34,939 bases of DNA from a virus. Positions 15,401 to 23,791 of the stretch are shown here, in pieces (the stretch's first letter is position 1; each line of letters opens with the position of its first letter). The DNA is taken from IMG/VR virus record IMGVR_UViG_3300044796_000014, positions 1 through 34,939 of that record, one strand, 5' to 3'. The position numbers were made by a program, and so were the translations under genes. The notes beneath the pieces are model-generated. The model was not told the DNA's origin and did no database searches. It worked only from the letters and a program-made list of their open reading frames with translations.

Positions 15401-18400
15401 CTTTGCCCAATCCAGAATCTTGTTGGCAATCCCTTTGTACGCTTCTGGTGGCAGCATATTCTTCATGCCTATGTGTGCGCCTACCTCATGCAGGAACACA
15501 CCCTGTGCTTCGCCTTTACCAATATTTTCCCCAAACAAATGCGCTTGACCTTTGTGCACCATACCCTTGGTAGTGTCATCAATCTTGCCTTCATATTCAG
15601 GATGCGATTTTATGAAGTCAGCAACGGTTTCATGCACTAGCACTTTGTGCCCTTCAGCACCCACAGCCCCATAGCCTTTCAATTCATCTACGACACCTTG
15701 GCGGCCAATACCTTCTTCAGACTTAGCACCTTTAGATTCTAAAGGCAGTCCTGTTTCAACATTAAAATCGTGGTCTATATCGTACCCTGCAGCTTCAAGC
15801 ATTCCTTCGTGGTCAGGGTTAACATCCCGTAAAGGACGATCTTCTAAAGCTTTTTTAATATCAAACACGCCCCGTAGATTAGTACGTGCAGTTCTTTCAG
15901 GGTTATTACCACGCCGTTTAAGTACGCCTTTTGTATCAAGTATTTCTTTGTATTCAGCTAGTTCTCTTTTTTCTTCTACAGATAGGTTAGCGCCTTTTTT
16001 CTCCAATTCATTAACACGGTCAATAATTTGAGCTTCCGAAAGTCTAGTAGCTTCTTTACCTAAAGCGTCAAGTTTAGCTTGAGCCCCATCAGCCTCTTCC
16101 CGCAGAATAGAAGCAATAGCATCATTCCCTTTTTTCTCTGCAATATCAGCCTTCTCATTAAGTGTTTTAATCTTAGTCTTTAATTTAGCATCCTCTGTTT
16201 CTGCAGCTTTAATTATTGTAGTAGCTGCAGTTAAGCGCTTAGTAAGTCTTTTCACAGCATCTTCATGGCGTTTTATTTCAGCGCTAACAGCTTGATGTTC
16301 GGCAGTTCCTTCCTTACTCCCTTCTTTAACCAATCTTTCTCTGGCTTCTTTTACTGCACCTTGAGCTTCTTTTATTTGGGCAGGTAGTTGGTTGGCAGCA
16401 TCTTTAGCCACAGACACTCTTGATGCTTTTTTAATACCGGCCATTTGTGTAGCAGCTTCAGTGCTTTCCGCACGCATTTCTGCTGCAGTTTTTTCTTGGG
16501 CTCCTATAGGGTATTTAGTAGCCTGCATAACTTCTCGGCGTGTTCTGTCTTTAAATAACTCTAGTTGTTTTTTAAGGCTTTCTTTTTGTGAATCTGCGAT
16601 GTCTGGATTTGCAATAGCTTTGTTAAGCCGTGAAATTTCTGCTTTTTCTTCAGCAGTACGTGCATGTAGAACAGTACGCTCCGTAGTAGTTTCTCGCACA
16701 TTGCCCTGTGCATCTTTTGTGCGCTTAGTTTCTGTGCGAGTAAAAGGTTCGTTTTTATGTACAAACGCATTTACTACAGCGCCTTGGCCTTCTAAATGGG
16801 AAGGTAGCCCTGCGGCGCTAAACTGCTCCAGATTATGCTGCTCTTGCTTGCGCATTTCATCCCGGGTACTTGTATCAAGCCTTTCGTGAGCCTGCGAAGG
16901 CTCTGTATACGCAGCGTGCGCAGCTGCTATTTCTTCTCCTATCGGTGCCCAAGGAGTTCCTTTTTGTGCTGCTACTTCTTCTTGCGTGCGTGGGGCAGTA
17001 GCATTATCATTCTTATGTAGCTCATAGTGCAGCGCATCCAAGGTAGGCGCAGTTACTTTATTGTCACGTATACTCAGCGCAGTATTAATGCGCCCTATTT
17101 CTGGCTTAGACCTAGCTTCAATCGCATCCAGAGCATCTTTTACTTTGGCACTATAAGCTGCGGCTTCCGTTTTGGTTAAGGGTTCATTGCCATTACGCAG
17201 GCGTGTGTAGGTTGATTCACGCAGAGCGGCATCACGGTAGGCTTCTTTACTTTTCTCTACAGTATCAGCAAGACTACGGCGCTGGGCTCTCCTAGCTAAA
17301 ACATCTTCTTTAATTCCGGTCTTTTCTTCTGCTGTAAGTACAGACCCCTTATCCCCACGCGCTTTTGCAAAAGCTTCTTGCAGCGCTGTTCTAGTTGTTG
17401 GACCTTTTTTCGTGTACAGCTGTGGCGCAGCTGTATCTGGTGAACCATGCAGGCCATACAGACCAGTGTAAAGGTTATTCAACGCTGTGCGCTTGTCTGC
17501 AACTGCCTGCGCAATACGGGGCTCAATCTGCTGCTCTTGCGCGCCAGGTATAATATCGCGCCCCGTGTCCCGCACAGTTAAATTATTAAGGTACTTAACT
17601 TCATCACTTATCTTACCCAGCGCCATATCACGTACTGCAGCACCTTTACCAGTGAAGCCAGTCACATCTATGCCAAGGTTCTTAGCCACTTTACGCATTT
17701 CAGGCAAGCCTACGGCATTTTTAACAGTATCTTTTACTTCAGAATCTCCCGATGCTAGATCTGCACCGCGTACGAGCAAGTCTCTAGCAGCTACAGCAGC
17801 ATCACTATCAGGGTCAACATGCGTTTTAGCAGAGCCTTCAGGGGTAACTACATCTGAGGGTGTGTTTAAGTTAGCGGCATCCAGTGGAGCACGCGGTACT
17901 ACTGCAGGCGTTTGCTCTGTTCCCTGTTCCTGACCAATGGTTGTGGAGGGTGCGCTAGTTTCAGTAGTATCAGCATTACTAGTTTGCGCTTGACTATCAG
18001 CGTTTGCCGCAGTCTGTTTAGCTTTAAGGGCTTCAATAATGTCATTTGGTGTCGTCCCCTTAGTGACTTTAATGCCGTTATTCTTGGTGATCTTTCTTAA
18101 GTTGTTAGTCATCATCGCTGGTACACCGCCATCTTCTACCGACTGCAGTAGAGATTCTGCTTCTGGCGTAATAATACCTGTGATGTTTGGTGGATTAGTA
18201 ACTTTCTGGTTAAGTTCGTCTTTAAGAGTTTGCGCTTCAGTAGTTATAGGTGGCACTACATCTGCGCCAGGTTCAGCGTGCGCTTCTTTCAGTTTTTGTT
18301 GTAGCGCAGCAAGTTGCGTAGATAGGCTGGCTATACCCGCAGTATCTTCTTTTTTAATGGCTGCTTTAATTTTCGTGTTAAGTGCTGCTATCTGCGCAGT

Positions 18401-19726
18401 AAGAACGTCCTGGTTACTCTGCACTACACCACTTGCTGGTTTGGGTATATCTACAGTAGTGCCTTCTGGAGTGCCTGTCAGGGTACGGTATGTTTGCTCA
18501 GCCTTCGCTTTCGCAGCAGTATGCTCTTGTATGGCAGTTGTGGCTGCAGCTTGCCTAGCTTGAAAATCTTCAGGCGTTTCCCCTTCTTGCATCGGGGTAG
18601 TAAGTCCTTGGGCAGCATCCAGTATGTTAGCGTGCGCTTGGTGATAGTCTGCAGATGCGCCAGCTAAATCAGTTTGGTAGTTAGGTGCTGATTCACGTAA
18701 TTTTTTAGCATCAGCTACTTTGGCTGCATCAGCTTTATCTGCAGCAGTGTTTATATAATCTTCTTGCTTACCACGCTGGCCAATCGTGCTGAGGCCACCA
18801 AATATAAGAGCCGGTGCAATGCCCGTAGCTAGACCGTTAGTGTATTGGCTAAGCGCTTCAGGACTTGTAGTATCTTGCCCAGCCTGCCAGCGCTGCAGAG
18901 CTTCAGACCCCGCACCCATGGTTTCAAGGCCGACATAATTACTAGCGGCGTTCTTCATGTAGTTCTTGTAGGTGGTAGAGAGTTGACCCAACGCAGCCTC
19001 TCTAGATAAATCACCCTTGGCTATATCAGCGCTCATAGCTGCAATATCTTTTCCCAGCATGCCCTGCATGAGCTTTGGAAACACACCGAATGTAGGAATG
19101 CCAAAACCCAATAATGCTGATTGGCCTAAGTCAGCAGCAACAGCTTTTAACTTATCTGGAGGAACATCTGGATTTACATGCTGTTGGTAGTCCAGGTTTT
19201 CGCTTAACCCTGCAGGCATATTAGCGGCTGCCGTACCAAAAGCTCTAACTGCTGCACGTGTTCCTAGAGCACCTAGCGCTGCAATGCCTTCTTCAGGTGC
19301 GGCTAACGCTGCCAAAGCTCCTACTGCCAACTGGGGGCCTACTCCACCAACCAAACTACCAATAGGTTCAGTGCCATACTTACGAAAGCCAGCACCTAAG
19401 CCACTACCAAGACCAGTATTAAATCCTGCAGCCACATCTTCATCTGAAGTTGGGATATAATCTTTACCAGCTTCTGCACTGGTTTTTGTGCCGAGGTCTT
19501 CTAGGGGTTTGTAGCCAAGCCAAGATCCTGCTGTTTTTTCAGTACCACCTAAAACCCCACTTGCTGCAGCACCCATGGCAGGAAAAAACCCTTGCTTACT
19601 TGATTTTTCATCGGGGGTAAGCATTTCATTGGGGAATTGCTGTTGTGCGAGTGCAGCCGCTTGCGCGGCATCCATGCCTGCCGGTATTTCAAGATACTGC
19701 CCGCTAGGGAGTTGCAGATAGGCCAT
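12461..19726 (-). CDS. Giant polyvalent internal virion/ejection protein (2421 aa) with HExxxH motif
   Basis: The largest gene, 2421 codons. It opens with LQLPSGQYLEIPAGMDAAQAA, an N-terminal 'LP.G..lEiP.gm...qA' peptide seen on phage virion proteins. Residues about 50-330 are Gly/Ala-rich and hydrophobic, with stretches such as APALIFGGLSTIG that could insert in membrane. About 330-1330 is Ala/Lys/Glu-rich and probably a very long coiled coil. A putative metallopeptidase follows, with HEVGAHIGM (H1413, E1414, H1418). The C-terminal 850 residues (from about GLTMFRAGLGLRYKT) resemble the large polyvalent protein-associated regions of phage virions. Polyvalent proteins are packaged and injected with the DNA. 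Being next to the transglycosylase supports an ejection role. AAGGG precedes ATG 19726. Confidence 0.85.
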   Translation of the reverse strand: MAYLQLPSGQYLEIPAGMDAAQAAALAQQQFPNEMLTPDEKSSKQGFFPAMGAAASGVLGGTEKTAGSWLGYKPLEDLGTKTSAEAGKDYIPTSDEDVAAGFNTGLGSGLGAGFRKYGTEPIGSLVGGVGPQLAVGALAALAAPEEGIAALGALGTRAAVRAFGTAAANMPAGLSENLDYQQHVNPDVPPDKLKAVAADLGQSALLGFGIPTFGVFPKLMQGMLGKDIAAMSADIAKGDLSREAALGQLSTTYKNYMKNAASNYVGLETMGAGSEALQRWQAGQDTTSPEALSQYTNGLATGIAPALIFGGLSTIGQRGKQEDYINTAADKADAAKVADAKKLRESAPNYQTDLAGASADYHQAHANILDAAQGLTTPMQEGETPEDFQARQAAATTAIQEHTAAKAKAEQTYRTLTGTPEGTTVDIPKPASGVVQSNQDVLTAQIAALNTKIKAAIKKEDTAGIASLSTQLAALQQKLKEAHAEPGADVVPPITTEAQTLKDELNQKVTNPPNITGIITPEAESLLQSVEDGGVPAMMTNNLRKITKNNGIKVTKGTTPNDIIEALKAKQTAANADSQAQTSNADTTETSAPSTTIGQEQGTEQTPAVVPRAPLDAANLNTPSDVVTPEGSAKTHVDPDSDAAVAARDLLVRGADLASGDSEVKDTVKNAVGLPEMRKVAKNLGIDVTGFTGKGAAVRDMALGKISDEVKYLNNLTVRDTGRDIIPGAQEQQIEPRIAQAVADKRTALNNLYTGLYGLHGSPDTAAPQLYTKKGPTTRTALQEAFAKARGDKGSVLTAEEKTGIKEDVLARRAQRRSLADTVEKSKEAYRDAALRESTYTRLRNGNEPLTKTEAAAYSAKVKDALDAIEARSKPEIGRINTALSIRDNKVTAPTLDALHYELHKNDNATAPRTQEEVAAQKGTPWAPIGEEIAAAHAAYTEPSQAHERLDTSTRDEMRKQEQHNLEQFSAAGLPSHLEGQGAVVNAFVHKNEPFTRTETKRTKDAQGNVRETTTERTVLHARTAEEKAEISRLNKAIANPDIADSQKESLKKQLELFKDRTRREVMQATKYPIGAQEKTAAEMRAESTEAATQMAGIKKASRVSVAKDAANQLPAQIKEAQGAVKEARERLVKEGSKEGTAEHQAVSAEIKRHEDAVKRLTKRLTAATTIIKAAETEDAKLKTKIKTLNEKADIAEKKGNDAIASILREEADGAQAKLDALGKEATRLSEAQIIDRVNELEKKGANLSVEEKRELAEYKEILDTKGVLKRRGNNPERTARTNLRGVFDIKKALEDRPLRDVNPDHEGMLEAAGYDIDHDFNVETGLPLESKGAKSEEGIGRQGVVDELKGYGAVGAEGHKVLVHETVADFIKSHPEYEGKIDDTTKGMVHKGQAHLFGENIGKGEAQGVFLHEVGAHIGMKNMLPPEAYKGIANKILDWAKKDDGSVESTVAKAAMERVKDAGTAGNQAHDEAIAYTIEEAVKAGIKPTDGPLGSMLQRIKQWAAKAFEKWFGELPKKEMSLQDLVDMAHGAAKVEMGAGVHDEGRTAEPLFSKKHADSDLVNAVTGKDGERPAFGLTMFRAGLGLRYKTLDKAAAQAKILERVGDNPQDKRYQAAFQMLASTRTFHNSMAFVTEVMSHGGQLLNKLFDSGRGYGQYWPTIEKGAGHVGLPDIGKALKKIKGYTSMQLDGLMKTYMAFKREDANPEWKGKLGADVDPARRAEFVAKWDANPHMQEARDLYDKYNKNLVNGLRDAGVLTPEEADNWLSRKDYVPYYRMKDGNLELFVEGEGVRTIGDLKNQPWLQELVGGNRPIGGFAEDAMRNTHMLVTSMLHNLATSQTAQSMRDLGIGEKVGAGAAGRDVLHFRVNGVPEAMRLNSTAHSDFSDIPVEMLIKGLEGTPQMNSMFIKMMRAPAKATRFLTEMNPLFAPRVLFRHSPFSWLTTGSNAIPFIGALKHVFKDIGGKDPTSSLLRKAGVGGGGALHYGDPDAAAVMRYSMGDRGAFSVMGKTLGFFEKNVVRADMGTRATLYNDFIKQGLSPVESFYASLESMNFSRRGGSGFMNSYIQTIPFMNALMQGLDVFYRSARGQMPFNKRLNVQGKLFRRAAFISAASVGYALAVRNNPNYKIISEEDRLKNWLLLSETPGVEPYKLPLPFEPGILVKSIPEAMVAIMHGDTKVGTATRALGDLVLESMPGGLPEAIAPLVSLGFNHTNALSSQEIENTRLQHLLKPARSLPDTSELAKAAGQYTGNPWIKQHLGFTEGLSPVQLDYIAKEYLGGMGSAFVSLFNHVGMGVPRPTMLPHQVPFLGGLRQDVSGNGIIGDFLDGTAQASTMKNTLTHYYESGQTAKGDALLKAYPEWLGEGAGAAAVSKAAGEMNKVERLITDNPNITPEKKRVLIDNYNRQKAGIVQSISSLGANK

Positions 19727-19734
19727 ACAAACCC

Positions 19735-21600
19735 TTACTGAGGTTTAAGTTGCATTGGAGTAGCCCCTGGCGGCAAAGCACCTAGCGCATTAAAACCCGC
19801 AGGTAAAGGAGCTGCTTGACTCTCTGGCATAGATTGCCCAGTAATTGTTTGATACGCTTGAGCCACGTAATTATCATGCATAACTTTTTGCTGTGCTGGT
19901 TGTAGTGAGTAGTACTGTGTCGGATTTTTTGCAACCAAATCCTGGAACATTTTCTCCCCTTGAGATAGTGCCGCAGTATGCTGCGCTGTACTAAGCTTTT
20001 GCTGATTAATTCCCAGGGTCTTATCTCTGTACGCCATCATGCCTTGATTCTGCAGAGCGCCAAGACCCATAGCACCCATTTCTTTATCGCGCATGTATTG
20101 TTCTTGCGAAACTTGGCCAGCAACTTCTCCAGCAGCACCAGCCCCGCGTGCAAGACCGCTAAGCAAGCCCCCAGGTTGTCCTGGCTGTGATATGGCCGCA
20201 GCTGCTTTTAATGCCGCAATACCTTTACCTTGCTCCATAGCCTGCGCACGTGAATTTGCCTGGTCGCCTAGCCATTGGCGTATGTATTGGTCGTAGTATG
20301 CAGCTGCACCTGGTTGTTTTGCTTCAGTATTTTGTGGCGTAGTAGGAGCATTGGGGTCTACTACGGGCGGTTGAGGCTCCGCTGCAGCAGGCACAGTTGC
20401 TTGTGTTGAGGCAGGCGCTACGTTAGCGGGAGCTTGAGGAGATGATAGTGTTATAGGATTGTTTTGAGCTGCAAAATGCCCTTGTACTGCAGCTAGTTGT
20501 GCAGGTAACTCTGGGCGAGTTGTATTCATGCTCGCACCATCTATGGAAGCCATATTCCCAGTAACTTGGCGCAGGTAGTTACTATCTGCTGCTTTTTTAA
20601 ATAAATTAGAAATGCCTGTACCAAAGGAGTAAGGATTCTCATTAGTGTACTGGGACAAATCATCTGTAGCTGGTGTGGGAGCATTGGGTGTAGTTTGTGC
20701 TGGTGGTGTAGAACCTAAACCCTGTGTTTGTGGATTTTCTGCCGCCTGCGCTTCTGGAGCCAGCATAGATAAAGCCCGATCGCCAACTGTTCGTGCATAC
20801 TGAAGTGTGTTTGGAGCGTTGGGATTTTTAAGATCTGAATAAGCCATTCCATTTTGCGTTGCTGTTATAGCTTTAGGGCCGCCATAGTACCCTGCGGCAG
20901 TAGCGTACACATCGCCACCAGATTGTTTATGAAGGTCTGTTATGTATCGGATTCCAACACGCGCATTATCTATGGGGTTAGTTATATTCCAATTCTTATC
21001 TGCATACTGCCCAAAAGTAGCAGGCTCAATTTGCATGCCACCTACAGCACCGTGATTAGATGGGCGTGTATTAGCGCCACTAGTGCTTTCTTGGGAATAT
21101 ACGCTTTTAGCAAGAGCGGCTACCGTAGGGTTTGGTTTTTCTAACTGCATAGCTGCTGCTAAAGGATCTATGGTAGTGCTATCTCCATACGTAGTGTTTC
21201 CACCAGCATCAAAATGTGCAATGCCTCCATCAGCATACCCTAGTATCCCACCTTCAGCCCAACCAACAGAACCGCCCCTAGCATGCTGGGCAATACCCGA
21301 ATCTTCAGGCTGTTGTGGGGGTTCTGCTGCTTGCTGAGGCTGCTGCATTTGCGTTTGTGGCTGTTGTGGGGGCATAGCACCCAGCATGCGTTGCTTAACA
21401 GTGGGTTGCTGTGGTTGAGGTTTACCCTGTGCTGCAGTGCGCAATTTATTCTGCGCCATCAATGCAGACATGGCTACATCTTGTGGGAAGGCATTAGACT
21501 TACCTTGCATCACCGCCTGTAAAATAGAAGGGTCAGTGTGCATGGCCTGCTCCCAGAAATTACCTAGGCCTTGATCACCAGTTCTCTCAAGAGTATCCAT
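19735..21600 (-). CDS. Virion-associated lytic transglycosylase (SLT domain)
   Basis: A 621-aa structural protein carrying a soluble-lytic-transglycosylase domain at about residues 155-285: the catalytic-Glu motif VYSQESTSGANT (E171), GAVGGMQIEPATF (about 184-196), and AAGYYGGPKAI...QYARTVG (about 235-273), the usual three SLT motifs. It cleaves peptidoglycan glycan strands, most likely to open a local hole during DNA entry. The N-terminal part has a Gln/Pro-rich linker (about 60-100) and the glycine motif GWAEGGILGYADGGIAHFD (about 113-131), a signature seen on phage virion proteins. The C-terminal half is Pro/Ala/Gln-rich with helical segments. AGGAG precedes ATG 21600. It lies 8 bases upstream of the giant gene and probably works with it. 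Confidence 0.9.
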   Translation of the reverse strand: MDTLERTGDQGLGNFWEQAMHTDPSILQAVMQGKSNAFPQDVAMSALMAQNKLRTAAQGKPQPQQPTVKQRMLGAMPPQQPQTQMQQPQQAAEPPQQPEDSGIAQHARGGSVGWAEGGILGYADGGIAHFDAGGNTTYGDSTTIDPLAAAMQLEKPNPTVAALAKSVYSQESTSGANTRPSNHGAVGGMQIEPATFGQYADKNWNITNPIDNARVGIRYITDLHKQSGGDVYATAAGYYGGPKAITATQNGMAYSDLKNPNAPNTLQYARTVGDRALSMLAPEAQAAENPQTQGLGSTPPAQTTPNAPTPATDDLSQYTNENPYSFGTGISNLFKKAADSNYLRQVTGNMASIDGASMNTTRPELPAQLAAVQGHFAAQNNPITLSSPQAPANVAPASTQATVPAAAEPQPPVVDPNAPTTPQNTEAKQPGAAAYYDQYIRQWLGDQANSRAQAMEQGKGIAALKAAAAISQPGQPGGLLSGLARGAGAAGEVAGQVSQEQYMRDKEMGAMGLGALQNQGMMAYRDKTLGINQQKLSTAQHTAALSQGEKMFQDLVAKNPTQYYSLQPAQQKVMHDNYVAQAYQTITGQSMPESQAAPLPAGFNALGALPPGATPMQLKPQ

Positions 21601-21602
21601 AA

Positions 21603-22955
21603 CTAACTTCTCCTCGCCATGGCTTTCTGTAGCCCAAGTTTAGCCAGCCCTTCGCCCATATTCTTTTTACCTACTGAAGTACGTTTAACTTTACCACCCT
21701 TCTTACCGAACGCCTGTGTAATACCATAAGCGCCTAAACCTGCGCTAGCTACCTGACTCGCAGCAGTTGCCGGTGCTTGGTATACTTGAGAAGTTGCGCC
21801 ACCAGTAGGCACCCCAGATACTATATTAGACATGAAGCCAAGCTGATTATATGGTGCATTAAGTTGGTTCTGGTATGTGGAATAATCTGTAGATGCTATG
21901 TTCTGGTTAAGTGCCTGTTGCTGCGTGCCGGCTGTAAGTTGTGCCTGTGTAATACCGGCATTCTGCGTGTACTGATCCTGCCCTAAAGTGCCCAGCGTGT
22001 TAGCGCCGGACAAGGCTGTATTCTGCCCTTGAATACCTGTAGCAGCGCCTTGTAAGGCTGTGTTAACGCCCGCTAGACCTGTATTAGCTCCAGCGATGCC
22101 TGCTTGAGCACCAGCAATACCAGTGTTAGCACCGGCAATACCCGCTTGAGCCCCTGTAATACCTTGAGCAGTACCCTGCATGCCAAGACCAGCAGCCGTA
22201 TTCATCTGGTTCTGGGCGTTACTAAAGGCTGTGTTATATCCTGAAGATACCAGTTGGTTCATTGCAAGATCTTGATTCTGTTGATTTAATCCAGACATCA
22301 AAGCTTCACGACTACCACCAAAAGCGCCCGCACCCGTAGCTTGCCCTTGCTCCTGTTGCCCTTGAATACCATACTGTTGATTGAGCAACTGCTCTTGGGG
22401 GGCTAAAGACTGCTGCAAATATGGATTCATGTAGGAACCAACAGACCCAGGGCCTGTAGAAGAGTTTTGCGACTGTGCAGCCACACTCTGCCCTATATTT
22501 TGTCCGGTAAGCCCCGATTGCTGCCCTTGTGCTCCATACCCAGCGCCTTGGACACCCATATTCACACCCATACCGCCAGCCTGCGCACCTTGGGCACCAT
22601 AACCTAGGCCTCCTACTGTGCCTATTTGGGCTGCTGCATTACCCATATTGGAAGCGGTAGTAGAGGCGTTATTAGCTATGTTAGAGCCTTGGTTAATCTG
22701 CCCAGCCTGCTGCATATTTGCGATGTTACCGTAGGCTTGATTTTGAAGCGCTGTAGAGCCTGCTACCTGGCCATTAGCATAGGTCTGTGAGTTCTGCCCA
22801 GAAGCCCCTACATTAGAAGGGCCATTATATGGGTTTGGAGTCGTGCCAGTAAGTGCTGATGCCTTACCCAGCATTGACTGGACATAGGGAGTCCCATACT
22901 GTGAAATTAGGGTTTGACTGTTCGTTTGTGCTTGGGGTTGTGAGGGGCCGCTCAT
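21603..22955 (-). CDS. Gln/Gly-rich putative virion/ejection protein with heptapeptide repeats
   Basis: A 450-aa low-complexity protein very rich in Gln, Gly, Ala and Asn. Residues 265-320 are eight consecutive heptapeptides of the form G-I-A-G-A-x-x (GIAGANT, GIAGAQA and variants), flanked by further Gly/Gln-rich sequence (about 110-160). An ordered segment at 175-255 (YMNPYLQQSLAPQEQLLNQQ and on, then FGGSREALMSG) is typical of podovirus-type internal or DNA-transfer proteins. The end is basic (KKGGKVKRTSVGKKN). Its ATG overlaps the GNAT stop by 4 bases (ATGA, 22952-22955). Location between the transglycosylase and other virion genes suggests an ejection or tail component. A catalytic function is not apparent. 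Confidence 0.75.
   Translation of the reverse strand: MSGPSQPQAQTNSQTLISQYGTPYVQSMLGKASALTGTTPNPYNGPSNVGASGQNSQTYANGQVAGSTALQNQAYGNIANMQQAGQINQGSNIANNASTTASNMGNAAAQIGTVGGLGYGAQGAQAGGMGVNMGVQGAGYGAQGQQSGLTGQNIGQSVAAQSQNSSTGPGSVGSYMNPYLQQSLAPQEQLLNQQYGIQGQQEQGQATGAGAFGGSREALMSGLNQQNQDLAMNQLVSSGYNTAFSNAQNQMNTAAGLGMQGTAQGITGAQAGIAGANTGIAGAQAGIAGANTGLAGVNTALQGAATGIQGQNTALSGANTLGTLGQDQYTQNAGITQAQLTAGTQQQALNQNIASTDYSTYQNQLNAPYNQLGFMSNIVSGVPTGGATSQVYQAPATAASQVASAGLGAYGITQAFGKKGGKVKRTSVGKKNMGEGLAKLGLQKAMARRS
21996..22163 (-). repeat. Eight-copy heptapeptide (21-bp) coding repeat
   Basis: Eight successive 21-bp coding units (residues 265-320 of the Gln/Gly-rich protein) read GITGAQA, GIAGANT, GIAGAQA, GIAGANT, GLAGVNT, ALQGAAT, GIQGQNT, ALSGANT. 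The units diverge at DNA level, so this is an old selected repeat rather than a fresh slippage tract. Confidence 0.85.
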
Positions 22956-23791
22956 GGTTTCACCTTTGTATACACGCGCTCAATGGCACTATAGCCTAAG
23001 CGCTCGAATAAAACTCCAACATCCAATTTAAGTTTAGTTGGCATGTAGATTCTCTGCACGCCGCGCTGCCACAACGTATTCTCAGCATACTTAAACAAAT
23101 TCAAACCCACACGCCCTCTACGATATTCTGGATGAATAAAGAACAAATCTGTGTAAGCCGTTAAACTGTCCTTATAGTGCAGATGTGGTCTTATAAAGCT
23201 TAAGTGGTATCCGATTAAAATACCCTCTTTTCTACAAGTTACGATATGCAGGTTGTGTCTTTCTTCAGCTTCTTCATAAGAGTCCATATCTGGATTAAGC
23301 TTAATAACATCCTTATTAGCAGCTATTTCTTCAAAATGCATCTCTGTCAGTCTTTGGGCATCTGCGTAACTTGTGTGAAGATTCTCTATTGCGTATGTAC
23401 AGCCTCCAATAATCATACCCGCGTAATATTCATGCAGCTTTTTAGCTTGCGGGGTTTCTATGCCTACACACCTAGCATCTCTTTGAAAACTGCCCAGCAC
23501 CTCAAACGCTTCAGTAGCAGCTTCTGGCACATCTTTAGGTGTGTACATTACGTCTACGCATAACCGAGCACCACCAGGATATTCTTTTTGCGTAGTTACA
23601 AAAAAACCTACGAGCCTGGTTGTATTTGGCTCAAAAATACCCCATAAAACAGAGTGCCCTGTGAACACACGCTCAAACACTTCATCTATAGCGCTGCCCC
23701 TAAGAGGCGTAAAATGAATCAAAATGCTCAAATCCGCTATTATTTGGTGTACATATCCTTTTGGGATTGTAGATATTTGGAACTTGTTCAT
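22952..23791 (-). CDS. GNAT-type acetyltransferase-like protein within the virion operon
   Basis: A 279-aa protein. The C-terminal half has a GNAT fold outline: a strand with EGILIGYHLSF (about 189-199), TAYTDLFFIHPEYRRGRVGL (about 211-230) as the acetyl-CoA-binding motif A, and a final strand-helix-strand ending RLGYSAIERVYTK (about 264-276). The motif is RRGRVG rather than the canonical Q/R-x-x-G-x-G, so catalysis is uncertain. The N-terminal half (WGIFEPNTTRLVGFFVTTQ, ARLCVDVMYTPKDV) looks like a second, degenerate GNAT unit. It shares 4-base ATGA overlaps with both neighbours, so it is locked into the virion operon. It could modify a host or virion protein, or be a structural protein that kept the fold. 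Confidence 0.8.
   Translation of the reverse strand: MNKFQISTIPKGYVHQIIADLSILIHFTPLRGSAIDEVFERVFTGHSVLWGIFEPNTTRLVGFFVTTQKEYPGGARLCVDVMYTPKDVPEAATEAFEVLGSFQRDARCVGIETPQAKKLHEYYAGMIIGGCTYAIENLHTSYADAQRLTEMHFEEIAANKDVIKLNPDMDSYEEAEERHNLHIVTCRKEGILIGYHLSFIRPHLHYKDSLTAYTDLFFIHPEYRRGRVGLNLFKYAENTLWQRGVQRIYMPTKLKLDVGVLFERLGYSAIERVYTKVKP

Noticed and set aside
18039-18563. 174-codon hydrophobic frame on the + strand
   Set aside because: The hydrophobic Ser/Ala/Val composition arises as antisense of Ala/Lys/Glu-rich coiled-coil codons of the giant gene; no start signal.
21996-22163. CRISPR-like array
   Set aside because: The repeat unit is 21 bp with no spacers and stays in frame within a gene; it is a peptide repeat.
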